64,000 nt of DNA from Verrucomicrobia bacterium LW23 (lineage in GTDB: Bacteria > Verrucomicrobiota > Verrucomicrobiia > Methylacidiphilales > UBA1321): assembly GCA_003054695.1 (NCBI GenBank), contig QAZA01000053.1, positions 126,517-190,516 on the forward strand. Direction: 5' to 3'. Position numbers and translations under genes: made by a program. The notes beneath the pieces are model-generated. The model was not told the origin of the DNA, made no database searches, and worked only from the letters and a program-made list of their open reading frames with translations. Below are positions 24,659 through 33,069 of this stretch, in pieces (position 1 is the first letter of the stretch; each line of letters starts with the position of its first letter).

Positions 24659-25117
24659 ATGAAGATCGCGGAGCTCGAACTGGTCTTGTTGATCGGCCTG
24701 CAGGCATCGGGGAAGTCGACGTATTGTCGGGAGCATTTCTATGCAACGCATGTACGGCTCAATCTTGATATGCTCCGAACAAGGCACCGAGAGCGCGTTT
24801 TATTTAAGGCCTGCCTGGAAGGGAAGGCGCGTGTTGTTATTGATAATACAAATCTGACTCAGGAAGATCGCGCACGATATATCGTTCCGGCAAAAGCAGC
24901 CCATTACACAGTGCGAGGCTACTTTATGCAGTCACGGCTGGAGGAGTGCCTGCGTTATAATAAGGAGAGAAAAGGAGATGCCTGTATTCCCGATTCGGCT
25001 ATTGCTATGTCATCGCGAAAACTTCAACTCCCATTATGGGAAGAAGGATTTGATACGCTTTACTTCGTACGAAAGTTGGAAGGCGGGGGCTTTGTTACGG
25101 AGGACTGGAAGCCATGA
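24659..25117 (+). CDS. P-loop kinase of the polynucleotide kinase type
   Basis: This 152-residue P-loop protein has the Walker A motif LIGLQASGKSTYCREHF at residue 11, then LNLDMLRTRHRE (an Asp at the place of the catalytic base of T4-Pnk-like kinases), VVIDNTNLTQEDRARYI (the strand-2 DNTN motif of polynucleotide and related small kinases), and an Arg-rich lid region RLEECLRYNKERKG. The family phosphorylates 5'-OH ends of nucleic acid, though zeta-toxin-like or tRNA kinases share the fold. It is short and has no phosphatase or ligase domain. Its stop codon overlaps the start of the Thg1-like gene by four bases (atga), so the two are translationally coupled. Local GC is lower than in the genes to the left. 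Confidence 0.8.
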   Translation: MKIAELELVLLIGLQASGKSTYCREHFYATHVRLNLDMLRTRHRERVLFKACLEGKARVVIDNTNLTQEDRARYIVPAKAAHYTVRGYFMQSRLEECLRYNKERKGDACIPDSAIAMSSRKLQLPLWEEGFDTLYFVRKLEGGGFVTEDWKP

Positions 25118-25896
25118 GATTTGATGATCTGGATAAAGAGATGCGAGTGTACGAGACGGGACATGATCTCTACGTGCTTCCCGGCGTATGGATGGTGGCT
25201 CGCATTGACGGGCGCAGCTTTACGCGGCTGACGAAAGAGGTGCATCGCTTTGAAGCACCGTATGATGCGCGCTTTCGCGATATGATGGTGGCGACGGTGG
25301 AGCACCTGATGCAGTGCGGCTTTCGGGTGGCTTATGGCTATACGCAAAGCGATGAGATATCGCTTCTTTTCCATAGAGACGGAGCGCTGTTTGAACGAAA
25401 GATCCGCAAATACAACTCTGTGCTCGCGGGGGAAGCAAGTGCTGCTTTTTCGCTGAAGCTGGGCGGCGTGGGATGCTTTGACTGCAGAATCTCTGAGCTT
25501 CCTTACGCAGGCAAGGTGAGGGAGTACTTTATGTGGAGAGCAGAGGATGCAACGCGCAATGCACTTAACAGCCATTGCTACTGGCTATTGCGTAAGGAGG
25601 GCAAGTGCTTTAAGGACGCTACCGCGATGCTGGATGGAGCCACCGTTTCCTCCAAGCACGAGCTCCTGTTCTCGCGCGGTATTAACTTTGCGGAGTTACC
25701 GCTTTGGCAGCGGCGGGGCATTGGACTTTACTGGAGAGACTTTTTGAAAGAAGGGTACAACCCAAAGAAGGATCGTGCGGTAACATCTGTACGTCGCCGT
25801 ATCTACACGGATCTGGAGTTGCCGATGAAGGGGGAGTACGAAGAGTTTCTGGGCCAGCGCCTGCGCGAGGCGGGCGCGGACAGCGTGGCCGGCTGA
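25114..25896 (+). CDS. Thg1-like 3'-to-5' RNA polymerase (tRNA-His guanylyltransferase family)
   Basis: This 260-residue protein has the hallmark metal-binding motifs of the Thg1 family: VARIDGRSFTRLTKEV near residue 28 (first Asp) and AYGYTQSDEISLLFHRD near residue 75 (the Asp-Glu pair). RFRDMMVATVEHLMQCGF between them is the usual helix. The later region RNALNSHCYWLLRKEG replaces the eukaryotic HINNLYNT motif, which is what bacterial and archaeal Thg1-like proteins show; those add nucleotides to truncated tRNA 5' ends in a template-dependent way rather than making G-1 on tRNA-His. The ATG overlaps the upstream kinase stop. A 5'-phosphorylating kinase beside a 5'-end polymerase fits RNA repair. 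The gene converges with infB. Confidence 0.88.
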   Translation: MRFDDLDKEMRVYETGHDLYVLPGVWMVARIDGRSFTRLTKEVHRFEAPYDARFRDMMVATVEHLMQCGFRVAYGYTQSDEISLLFHRDGALFERKIRKYNSVLAGEASAAFSLKLGGVGCFDCRISELPYAGKVREYFMWRAEDATRNALNSHCYWLLRKEGKCFKDATAMLDGATVSSKHELLFSRGINFAELPLWQRRGIGLYWRDFLKEGYNPKKDRAVTSVRRRIYTDLELPMKGEYEEFLGQRLREAGADSVAG

Positions 25897-25908
25897 TGGC
25901 ACAACAAA

Positions 25909-25939
25909 CCCGGCGGTGCGACGGATCGCAACTGCCGGG
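25909..25939. terminator. Hairpin between Thg1-like gene and infB
   Basis: cccggcggtgcg and gcaactgccggg form an imperfect 12-base stem with a short loop in the 91-base space between two convergent genes. No T-tract is visible. Confidence 0.5.
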
Positions 25940-25987
25940 CATGTGTGCTTGTGTGTGGGTGTGGGAAACTGGCGGAAGTTGCGCAGT

Positions 25988-28084
25988 TTAAAGGGCCTGC
26001 GTCACTTTCTCCAGCTGGTAACACTCGATGATGTCGTCAACCTGGTATTCGTTGAAGTCGCCGAGGCGGACGCCGCACTCGAGGCCGGCACGTACTTCGC
26101 TCGCTTCGTCCTGGAAGCGTTTGAGGGCGACGACCTGGCCGTCGTAGATGGGTTGGCGGCGGCGCAGCACGCGGGCCCGTGCATTGCGCACGATGCGGCC
26201 GTTTTGCACAAGGCAGCCTGCGACGGGGAATTTGCTGAGCGCAAACACTTGCTTCACGATGATGGTGCCGAGCTGCGACTCGCGCAGTTCGGGGTCGAGC
26301 ATGCCGATCATGGCGTCGCGCACCTGGTCGATGAGCTCGTAGATGATGGAGTAGAGCTTGATCTGCACGTCCTCGCGCTTGGCGGCGTTGGCGGCGGCGT
26401 TGTCCGTTTTGGTGTTGAATCCGATGACGACGGCATCCGACGCTTTGGCCAGCAGGATGTCGGACTCGGAGATCGGGCCGACGGCCTGGTGAATAATTTC
26501 GAGGTCGATCTTTTTGCTCTGGATTTTGCGCAGAGAGGCGGCGACGGCTTCGACGGAGCCCTGCACGTCGCCCTTAAGGATGATGTTGAGGACCTTCTTG
26601 TCCTTGTCCTTCAGGGAGTTAAGCAGATCTTCCAGGCGCACACGGGGGCCGGTTTCCAGCTTGCCCAGGCGCAGTTTGGCGGCGCGTTCCTCGCCCAGCT
26701 CGCGCACTTCGCGCTCGGTCTTCATCACCACAAGTTCTTCGCCCGGGTTGGGGGCGCCGTTGAGGCCGATGATTTTGACGGGGATGGCGGGGCCGGCTTC
26801 CTTGGTGGGTTTGCCGATGTCGTTGACAAGGGCGCGCACTCGGCCGTAGTAGGGGCCGACGATGATGTTGTCGCCGGTGCACAGGGTGCCGCTTTGGACG
26901 AGGGCGGTGGCGGTGGCGCCGCGGCCTTGTTCAAACTGGGCCTCGATAATGGTGCCGCGGGCGGGTCCTTTCGGATTTGCCTTCAGCTCAAGGAGTTCCG
27001 CCTGCAGCAGCATCATTTCCAGCAGGTGGTCGATACCGAGCCGTTTGGTGGCGGAAACTTCGCAGAAGATGGTATCGCCGCCGTAGTCTTCGGGCACGAG
27101 GCCTTGTTCCTGCAGCTGCGCCTTCACCTTCAGGATGTTCGCGGCCGGCAGATCTATCTTATTGATAGCGACCATGATGGCCACTTTGGCGGCGCGGGCG
27201 TGGCTGAGGGCCTCCAGCGTCTGCGGCATCAGGCCGTCATCGGCCGCGACGACGAGCACGACGATGTCCGTGATGTTGGCGCCGCGGGCGCGCATGCTCG
27301 TAAAGGCTTCGTGGCCAGGGGTATCCAAAAAGGTTATGGTCTGGTCCTTAACCTTGATGGTGTAAGCGCCGATGTGCTGGGTGATGCCACCCGCCTCGCC
27401 GGCGGCCACGCGTGCGGAGCGCAGGGCGTCGAGCAGCGAGGTTTTGCCGTGGTCCACGTGGCCCATGAAGGTGATGACCGGCGGGCGCGGCTCGAGGAGG
27501 TCGGTGGGAGTGGGTTCGGGCTTCGGGGGCTCCACGACCTTAACGGGGGCGTGCACCTGGCCGGCGCCTTTTTCGCGCTTTTCCACCTCAAAGGTCCAGC
27601 CCATGCGGGTGCAGACTTTGCGGGCGGTTTCTTCGTCGATGGCGCCTTTGGGGCCGACGAATATGCCGATTTCCATCAGCTCATGCACCAGGTTGTGCGG
27701 CTTGAGATTCATTTTGGCCGCCAGGTCGCTTACGACCAGGGGCGGCTTCATCATCACAATCTTGGCGTTGGGATCGACCGCGCGCACGGGCAGATCAACC
27801 GCGGCCTTCTCGGGCGCTGGCTCTGGGGCGGGGGTTGCGGCGGGCGGCGCTTTGGTGATGGGCGGCTTGGCGCCGACTCCACCGGCGGGCGCCGGGCGTT
27901 GCACGGGACGGCCGGAGCTGGGCGGCACGTAGTTGGACTGCACCGCGCGCTGGTAGTTGGGCAGGGGGCGGGGAGCTGTCGTTTCGCCGGGGCGCTGGTA
28001 CGCACCGCGTACGGGGCCGACGTTCCCCTGGGGGGGGACGGGCTTTGGGTTAAATCGGTTAGCTCCCTTTTTATCTTTCGACAT
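25988..28084 (-). CDS. infB: Translation initiation factor IF-2
   Basis: IF-2 is the GTPase that brings initiator tRNA to the ribosome. The 698 residues comprise a short Pro/Ala-rich N-terminal region (about 1 to 105), an IF2_N motif ([21 protein letters not shown]), then the G domain with [18 protein letters not shown] (G1), [13 protein letters not shown] (G3) and AINKIDLP (G4), followed by the OB-type and C-terminal tRNA-binding domains ([42 protein letters not shown]). The N-terminal extension is shorter than in enteric IF-2. It follows nusA by 61 bases on the same strand; rbfA and truB are not downstream. Confidence 0.97.
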   Translation of the reverse strand: MSKDKKGANRFNPKPVPPQGNVGPVRGAYQRPGETTAPRPLPNYQRAVQSNYVPPSSGRPVQRPAPAGGVGAKPPITKAPPAATPAPEPAPEKAAVDLPVRAVDPNAKIVMMKPPLVVSDLAAKMNLKPHNLVHELMEIGIFVGPKGAIDEETARKVCTRMGWTFEVEKREKGAGQVHAPVKVVEPPKPEPTPTDLLEPRPPVITFMGHVDHGKTSLLDALRSARVAAGEAGGITQHIGAYTIKVKDQTITFLDTPGHEAFTSMRARGANITDIVVLVVAADDGLMPQTLEALSHARAAKVAIMVAINKIDLPAANILKVKAQLQEQGLVPEDYGGDTIFCEVSATKRLGIDHLLEMMLLQAELLELKANPKGPARGTIIEAQFEQGRGATATALVQSGTLCTGDNIIVGPYYGRVRALVNDIGKPTKEAGPAIPVKIIGLNGAPNPGEELVVMKTEREVRELGEERAAKLRLGKLETGPRVRLEDLLNSLKDKDKKVLNIILKGDVQGSVEAVAASLRKIQSKKIDLEIIHQAVGPISESDILLAKASDAVVIGFNTKTDNAAANAAKREDVQIKLYSIIYELIDQVRDAMIGMLDPELRESQLGTIIVKQVFALSKFPVAGCLVQNGRIVRNARARVLRRRQPIYDGQVVALKRFQDEASEVRAGLECGVRLGDFNEYQVDDIIECYQLEKVTQAL

Positions 28085-28145
28085 GTGGTTTCAGGTCCCC
28101 GCCCTGTGCGGGGTGTGTATGGCGTTCGTTCGTGTTAGGCTTGGC

Positions 28146-29393
28146 TTAGCTTCGGGCAGTCTTTGCAGCGGCGTAGATGGTGGTGGCAACTGCGGGATCG
28201 AGATCCGGCAGTGCGCCGAGGAAGTCTTCCTCATCGGCCTCCACAATTCCATCCACGGAGAGGAAACCGGCGCGCACCACTTGCTGGGCAACGGCGGTCT
28301 CTATTTTAAGTATTGTGGCGAGACTTTCAACAGCCTTATTCAGCTGTTGTTCAAATCCAACCGTTTCCGTCTGCTGTTTCTGTATTTCGACTTCCCAGCC
28401 GGTAAGCTTTTGGGTAAGGCGCGCGTTTTGGCCGCGGCGGCCGATGGCCAGCGAGTAATTTTCGTCGTCGACAAAAATCTTCACGTGCTTACGCTTCTCG
28501 TCGGGTTCAATCGACTTGAGTTTGGCGGGTTTAAGCGCTTCGATCACGAGCTCGCGGATGTTGGGCGACCAGCGGAAGAGGTCCACCTTCTCGTTGTTGA
28601 GCTCGCGGACAATGTTTTTGACGCGAGCACCTCGCATGCCAACGCAGGCGCCCACGGGGTCCACCTTGTCGTTTTGCGACCACACTGCAATCTTGGTGCG
28701 GTAGCCGGCTTCGCGGGCCATGGCCTTGATCTCGATGGTTTTATCCACCAATTCGCTCACTTCGAGTTCGAACAGTTTGCGTACGAAATCCGGGTGGCTG
28801 CGGGAGAGGATGATTTCGGGGCCGCGCGTGCTGGCCTCGATAGCCAGGACGTAGGCGCGGATGCGCTCGTTGGGCGCGTAGTCTTCGGTCGGCACGCGCT
28901 CCTTGGAGGGCATGAGCGCTTCGAACTTGCCGAGGTCGATAATGACGTCGGAGCGATCGAAACGGCGGACCGTTCCGGTAACAATGGTGCCCAGGCGGTC
29001 CTTATACTCATTCAGCACCATAGTGCGCTCAATGTTACGGATGGCCTGCGCCAGACCCTGCTTGAAGTTCTGCGCCGCAATGCGGCCGAACTCGTTGGGG
29101 TTCACCTCAACTTCGATACTGTCGCCCAATTGCACGTCGGGCTTCAGCGCCTTGGCTTTTGCCAGCAAAATTTCGTCGTGCGGCACGGAGACTTTCTCGA
29201 CCACTGTAAGGCGCGCGATGGCCTTGATCTTGGCCGAGCGAGGGTCGATTTCGACGCGGAGGTCCTTGGCGGGGCCAAAGCTTTTGCGCGCCGCAGCCAC
29301 GAGGGAGAGCTGGACAGCTTCGATGAGATCTTCTCTCTTGATGCCCTTTTCTTTTTCGAGATATTCCAAAAGCGAAATGAGGTCCTGGCTCAT
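28146..29393 (-). CDS. nusA: Transcription termination/antitermination factor NusA
   Basis: NusA binds RNA polymerase and nascent RNA and controls pausing, termination and antitermination. The first 130 residues are the polymerase-binding NTD (SLVAAARKSFGPAKDLRVEI). The S1 domain follows (GTIVTGTVRRFDRSDVIIDLG), then two KH domains (DPVGACVGMRGARVKNIVREL and LAIGRRGQNARLTQKLTGW). It ends with a helix-hairpin-helix-like tail. It is 415 residues from the ATG at 29393, which has aaagga just upstream; the frame is open to 29462 but that part lies in the leader. rimP, often the first gene of this operon, is not upstream. A terminator-like hairpin at 29431 to 29462 lies in the leader. Confidence 0.96.
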   Translation of the reverse strand: MSQDLISLLEYLEKEKGIKREDLIEAVQLSLVAAARKSFGPAKDLRVEIDPRSAKIKAIARLTVVEKVSVPHDEILLAKAKALKPDVQLGDSIEVEVNPNEFGRIAAQNFKQGLAQAIRNIERTMVLNEYKDRLGTIVTGTVRRFDRSDVIIDLGKFEALMPSKERVPTEDYAPNERIRAYVLAIEASTRGPEIILSRSHPDFVRKLFELEVSELVDKTIEIKAMAREAGYRTKIAVWSQNDKVDPVGACVGMRGARVKNIVRELNNEKVDLFRWSPNIRELVIEALKPAKLKSIEPDEKRKHVKIFVDDENYSLAIGRRGQNARLTQKLTGWEVEIQKQQTETVGFEQQLNKAVESLATILKIETAVAQQVVRAGFLSVDGIVEADEEDFLGALPDLDPAVATTIYAAAKTARS

Positions 29394-29430
29394 GGCGTTC
29401 CTTTGCTCAGTTAACCGGTCCGTCTCCAGA

Positions 29431-29462
29431 AATAAAAAAAGTGGGAAACTGTGAGTTCCCAC
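29431..29462 (-). terminator. nusA: Intrinsic terminator or attenuator in the nusA leader
   Basis: Read on the minus strand, gtgggaa (29462 to 29456), a short loop and ttcccac (29447 to 29441) are followed at once by ttttttt-att (29440 to 29431), a textbook rho-independent terminator. It ends only 38 bases before the nusA ATG. No promoter is evident in those 38 bases, so nusA transcription probably reads through it, as in NusA-dependent attenuation; alternatively it only ends transcripts from the gene at 30178. Confidence 0.7.
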
Positions 29463-29545
29463 CTTTCAGTGCGGACTGACCGGAAATTGCAACACTAGCA
29501 ACTAATGACGGAACGGCAAGACAAAAGTGGTACAGTATTGAGAAC

Positions 29546-29825
29546 TAGAGGCTGTCGACATTTCCGCTGCATCCCCTTGGCGAAACTTTCCGTCCTTGGC
29601 GATACTATCTGCGTTTGAGCTACGGACCTTCAGATAACATCGCCGAGGGCGGAAAGTTTCGCCAAGGGGATGCTTCCACGATGTTCAACCTTCCTTACGT
29701 CCTCCTTAGAGCGAGACATTCTCCTCCGTACTTCAGTACGGCTTCACAGATGTCTCGCTCTAAGGGGGATATAAGCCTCTAAGCAGAGGATAAAGGAGGA
29801 GGAGGCCAAATGTCGACAGCCTCTA
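29546..29825. repeat. Cloverleaf-like palindromic array, left unit
   Basis: A perfect 17-base outer pair (29546 to 29562 with 29809 to 29825, core ggctgtcgacatt) encloses two hairpins. The first has perfect 24-base arms (29569 to 29592 and 29650 to 29673) and continues imperfectly inward. The second has perfect 16-base arms (29704 to 29719 and 29750 to 29765) with an inner ccgtac-ttca-gtacgg tip. This degree of nested symmetry does not occur by chance. It contains no credible gene. It may be a mobile palindromic element, a structured RNA, or both. Confidence 0.85.
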
Positions 29826-29827
29826 AA

Positions 29828-30091
29828 GCAAAGCCCATTTAAGCTGTCGCGGGGTCAGGTCTCCAAGAATAGCGGAGACGGACGTTTGGGGAAGGGCTTT
29901 GCAAAGGCATAGGACTTCGAGAACGGCGGCGCCGGACGGTTCGCAACAGGAGATAGCGCGAGCGCCGTTCTCGGAGCCTGGCGAATTCGCGACAAGCTAT
30001 CTGGAAAATGCTCTCAAGGATTTAGCCTGCAGGGAGCCCATGGAAACCGGGCGTTCGAAACGCCCGGTCCCGGGTTTGGAGTGAATGGGCT
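29828..30091. repeat. Cloverleaf-like palindromic array, right unit
   Basis: This unit directly follows the left one. Outer arms agcccatt (29832 to 29839) and aatgggct (30084 to 30091) enclose gtctcc/ggagac (29859, 29874), an 11-base pair cgagaacggcg/cgccgttctcg (29918 to 29928, 29963 to 29973) and accgggcgtt/aacgcccggt (30046 to 30055, 30059 to 30068). An alternative pairing joins gcaaagccc (29828 to 29836) with gggctttgc (29894 to 29902). Arm sequences differ from those of the left unit, but the architecture is alike. Confidence 0.75.
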
Positions 30092-30177
30092 GTCTCATCT
30101 CTTCCTCGCGTCTATGTTCGCGCCCTCGTTCGAGCCCCTTGGGCCCATTGCGTGTGGCCCGGGGCTTGTGGCGTCCT

Positions 30178-31326
30178 TTACCTGTGCGCGGCCATGGGGG
30201 TGGGGGAGGTGGCGGCCGTGGGTTTTGCGGGCGCTGCGGGCAGGGTGGGCGAGATGACGGCCCAGGCGATCTTTTGCAGGGCGGCGTTGGTTTCGGCCTT
30301 TACCTGCGTGGCGGGGGCGTCGAGCGCCTTAAGGCCCTCCGGCGAGCGCTTGTAGATGGCGGCGTACCAGCAGAAGGTGACAAGATTTTCCAGCGCCGGG
30401 CCGGCGTGGCCGAGCTTGTCGGTAAAGAGATCGCCAAAGGCGCGAATGCCGGGCACGCGGCCGGCGATGATTTCCTCGCGCAGCTTCATCACCGCCAGAA
30501 CCACGGGCACGGTGGAAACGAAATCGGCCTTGTGCCGCGCGTTGATGGCCTTGACCTGGGCATCCGCCAGCGCCATGTAGCCTTTCAGGATGAGCGCCAT
30601 CTGGTTCCAGTCCACGCCCGCGCTGGCGGGGTTGGTAGGCCAGGAGAGCTGGAGCATCACGCGCACGTGCGGGTTATATTTCCATGCGTAGTCCGCGTAA
30701 AAGTCGATGCCGCGATCCGGCAAAAACATGTGGGGCGAGAGGGTGAGGATATCGACGTGGCCCTCGCGCAGTGCGGCGCGCGCCGTGTTTTGGCTGTCGG
30801 GCAGGTTCCATATCTCGATAGGATGCGAGCCGCCGACGAAGAGGCGGCCGGCGTGGCGGTGCTGCTGAAAGCCGGCCTCATACGCCAGCGCGCGAAGCTT
30901 CTTGTCGATAAACACGTGGAAGCTGTGGCCGCAGACAAAAACGGACGCGCCGTAGCGCTCCCAACCCACAGCTGTGCCGGGGACGCCGGGCTCCGCCGGC
31001 GAAGGCGTAGCTGGCGCCGCAGGGGAAGGGGCGGCGGCAGGGGCAGGGGGCGTGGCGGGGGGCTGCGCCTGGGCGTAAGCGCGGGCAGGCGCGGGGCTGG
31101 GCGTTGTCGCAATGCGGGGCGATCCCGGGATCGCAGCGGGGGCGACCGTCTTTGCGCCGCCGCCGGCAGGGATAAGCGGGGCGAGGCGGGGATCCGAGTA
31201 CGGCTGCTGGGCGTGGGAGGCGGAGGGGAAGGAGAGAGGCGAGGAGGCTGCTGTCGCGACGATTGCCGCGAGGGTGCAGGGGCGCGTGGAGCTGTGGAAG
31301 CCGCGAAGGATCGTCGCGATAAGCAT
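30178..31326 (-). CDS. Secreted protein of unknown function, possibly SGNH-like
   Basis: The protein has a signal peptide (LAAIVATAASSPLSFPSASHA before QQP) and then a Pro/Ala-rich linker of about 80 residues. The globular part from about residue 120 reads VFVCGHSFHVFIDKKLRALA, then LFVGGSHPIEIWNLPD and LREGHVDILTLSPHM. This order (GHS block, Gly/Asn-rich middle, 'DILTLSPH' strand) is reminiscent of SGNH-type hydrolase folds, but the catalytic set is not clear, so the call is open. The frame extends upstream to a TTG at 31362; the ATG at 31326 gives a good signal peptide. It is the gene next upstream of nusA on the same strand, across the palindromic arrays. Confidence 0.6.
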   Translation of the reverse strand: MLIATILRGFHSSTRPCTLAAIVATAASSPLSFPSASHAQQPYSDPRLAPLIPAGGGAKTVAPAAIPGSPRIATTPSPAPARAYAQAQPPATPPAPAAAPSPAAPATPSPAEPGVPGTAVGWERYGASVFVCGHSFHVFIDKKLRALAYEAGFQQHRHAGRLFVGGSHPIEIWNLPDSQNTARAALREGHVDILTLSPHMFLPDRGIDFYADYAWKYNPHVRVMLQLSWPTNPASAGVDWNQMALILKGYMALADAQVKAINARHKADFVSTVPVVLAVMKLREEIIAGRVPGIRAFGDLFTDKLGHAGPALENLVTFCWYAAIYKRSPEGLKALDAPATQVKAETNAALQKIAWAVISPTLPAAPAKPTAATSPTPMAAHR

Positions 31327-31432
31327 GCTTGCGAGCGTTGCGCCTTTGGCGGGCTTTGTCAAGCAGAGTCATTCGCATCAATCGTGAGATGCGTGTCGCT
31401 TTTTTCGTTGGGGTGTCCTGCTGCAACGGCAT

Positions 31433-31828
31433 CTACTTTAGCCGCTTCAACTCGCCTTTGCGTTTTGCAATGTTCTTGTAATCCCACTGAATCTCGCGGG
31501 CCTTGGCCAGCCAGCGCTGCAGGATCTGCGTATCCACCTGATCGACAGAGGTATAGCGCGCTTCGGCTGCCTTAAAGCTGCCTTCCTTCGCCAGGCCAGG
31601 CTCGTCGAAGGACTGGCCGCTCCAGAAGAGCAGGCGAACGCAGCTCTTCAGCTTGCTGTAGCCTGCCACCGGGTTGCCGTCCAGAAACCATACGGGATGC
31701 GCATGCCAGATCCTGTTTTCCGCCTCCGGCAGCCCGTCGCTGATCGCCTGTGCGAGCGCCTCGCATATGGCGCGATCCTCGGGCATCTGTTGCCGCTCGT
31801 TGTACTCGGTGGTGTCGGGGTGTATCAT
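31433..31828 (-). CDS. DUF1801 family protein
   Basis: This small cytoplasmic protein of about 131 residues resembles the YdhG/DUF1801 fold: AQAISDGLPEAENRIWHAHPVWFLDGNPVAGYSKLKSCVRLLFWSG is the typical core, with the 'H-P-x-W-x-x-x-G-x-P-V' segment near the middle. Function is unknown in the family. The ATG at 31828 is preferred; the frame also allows a GTG at 31849. It stands alone. Confidence 0.75.
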   Translation of the reverse strand: MIHPDTTEYNERQQMPEDRAICEALAQAISDGLPEAENRIWHAHPVWFLDGNPVAGYSKLKSCVRLLFWSGQSFDEPGLAKEGSFKAAEARYTSVDQVDTQILQRWLAKAREIQWDYKNIAKRKGELKRLK

Positions 31829-31870
31829 AGGAATCCAGCGTAATGCCACTTTCAGGCGAGGCCGAAGGGG

Positions 31871-31934
31871 AGCGTAAGCGCGTCCGCGCCGGCAAACGGC
31901 GCCGCCCCTGCGAAGGGAACGACGCCGTTACGCT
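31871..31934. terminator. Hairpin between DUF1801 and sugar isomerase genes
   Basis: agcgtaagcgcgtc (31871) and gacgccgttacgct (31921 to 31934) pair over 12 of 14 bases, with GC-rich inner pairing (gcgccg/cggcgc). It lies 29 bases after the end of the 31963 gene and probably terminates it. Confidence 0.5.
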
Positions 31935-31962
31935 TATCTGAATGCTTATCGGATGCTGATAC

Positions 31963-32928
31963 TTACGCCCAGCTGACGACGCCCTTGGGCTCGTGCATGA
32001 TGATGTCCTGCAGGAACTTGACGCCTTTCTTCAAGCCCTCACTCGGCGTCATCAGGCTGTCCTCGTGCTCCATGCTCAGCACGCCATCGTAGCCGATAAG
32101 GCGCAGGGTGGAGACGAAGTGGCCCCAGAAATCGGCGCCGTGGCCGTAGCCGACGGTGCGGAAGATCCAGGCGCGGTCGGCTTCCTGGCTGTAGGGCTTG
32201 GTGTCCAGTACGCCGTTGCGCAGGCTGTTCTCCTCGTACACGCGGGTGTCCTTGGCGTGCACGTGGTAGATGGCGCCCTTGAGGTCGCGCAGGGAGCGCA
32301 CGGGGTCGATGCCCTGCCAGAAGAGGTGGCTGGGATCGAAGTTGGCGCCGATGACGGGGCCGACGGCGTTGCGCAGTTTCAGCAGCGTCTCGCCGTTGTA
32401 GACGACGAAGCCAGGGTGCATTTCCAGGCAGATCTGGTTGATGCCGTGGGACTTGGCGACTTCGACCTCGCGCGCCCAGTAGGGGATGACCACTTCATTC
32501 CACTGCCATTCCAGCACTTTCAGAAAGTCGTCCGGCCAGGGGCAGGTGACCCAGTTGGGGTAGGTGGCGCTGGGGCCGTCGCCGGGGCAGCCGGAGAAGG
32601 TGGTAACGCGCGGCACCTCCAGCAACTCAGCCAGCTTCAACGTCTTGCGGAAGATATCGTGGTGGGATTGCGCGAACTCCTTGTCGGGATGGATGGGGTT
32701 GCCGTGGCAGGAGAGGCTGGAGATTTCCATGCCGCGGGAGGCGACGGCCTGCTTGAAGGCGGCCAGCTTGCCTTTGTCGGCCAGCAGGTCGTCGGGTTTG
32801 GTGTGCGCGTCCGGCGGGTAGGCGCCGGTGCCGAATTCGACGGCGGTGACGCCGATGGAGGCGAGGAAATCGAGCGCTTTTTCAAGCGGCTGATCGTTGA
32901 GAATAGCGGTAAAGACGCCGACTTTCAT
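31963..32928 (-). CDS. Sugar phosphate isomerase/epimerase (xylose isomerase-like TIM barrel)
   Basis: A 321-residue AP-endonuclease-2/xylose-isomerase-like barrel. MKVGVFTAILND, IGVTAVEFGTGAYPPDAH, SSLSCHGNPIHPDK, INQICLEMHPGFVVYN (metal-binding Glu and His), VIGANFDPSHLFWQGID, AIYHVHAKDTRV and GVLSMEHEDSLM are the expected strand ends with His, Glu and Asp ligands. Such enzymes act on inositols and keto-sugars. The Gfo/Idh/MocA oxidoreductase lies upstream on the same strand (141-base gap with a repeat), and this pairing is common in sugar and inositol catabolism, so they probably serve one pathway. Confidence 0.88.
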   Translation of the reverse strand: MKVGVFTAILNDQPLEKALDFLASIGVTAVEFGTGAYPPDAHTKPDDLLADKGKLAAFKQAVASRGMEISSLSCHGNPIHPDKEFAQSHHDIFRKTLKLAELLEVPRVTTFSGCPGDGPSATYPNWVTCPWPDDFLKVLEWQWNEVVIPYWAREVEVAKSHGINQICLEMHPGFVVYNGETLLKLRNAVGPVIGANFDPSHLFWQGIDPVRSLRDLKGAIYHVHAKDTRVYEENSLRNGVLDTKPYSQEADRAWIFRTVGYGHGADFWGHFVSTLRLIGYDGVLSMEHEDSLMTPSEGLKKGVKFLQDIIMHEPKGVVSWA

Positions 32929-32983
32929 TGTGTGATGAGGGGGAGGGGGACGTTGTTAGGGAGAGAAAAGATGAGTCGAAAGA

Positions 32984-33045
32984 CCCTGGCGTCTCTGTGT
33001 CGTGGTAGTTAACACATTCACCACCAGGGCACGAAGACACCAGGT
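32984..33045. repeat. Small inverted repeat between sugar catabolism genes
   Basis: ccctggcgtctctgtgtcgtggt (32984 to 33006) pairs imperfectly with the segment from 33020 (accaccagggcacgaagacacc). The word resembles the dispersed 'accacagagacacgaaggcacc' type of intergenic repeat. Confidence 0.5.
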
Positions 33046-33069
33046 TCGGAAATGCTTCCTGGCTGGGAG

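Noticed and set aside
25916-28138. 740-codon frame antisense to infB
   Set aside because: It is the mirror of a GC-rich gene with clear IF-2 motifs; the translation is Gly/Asp/Val-rich and has no domain.
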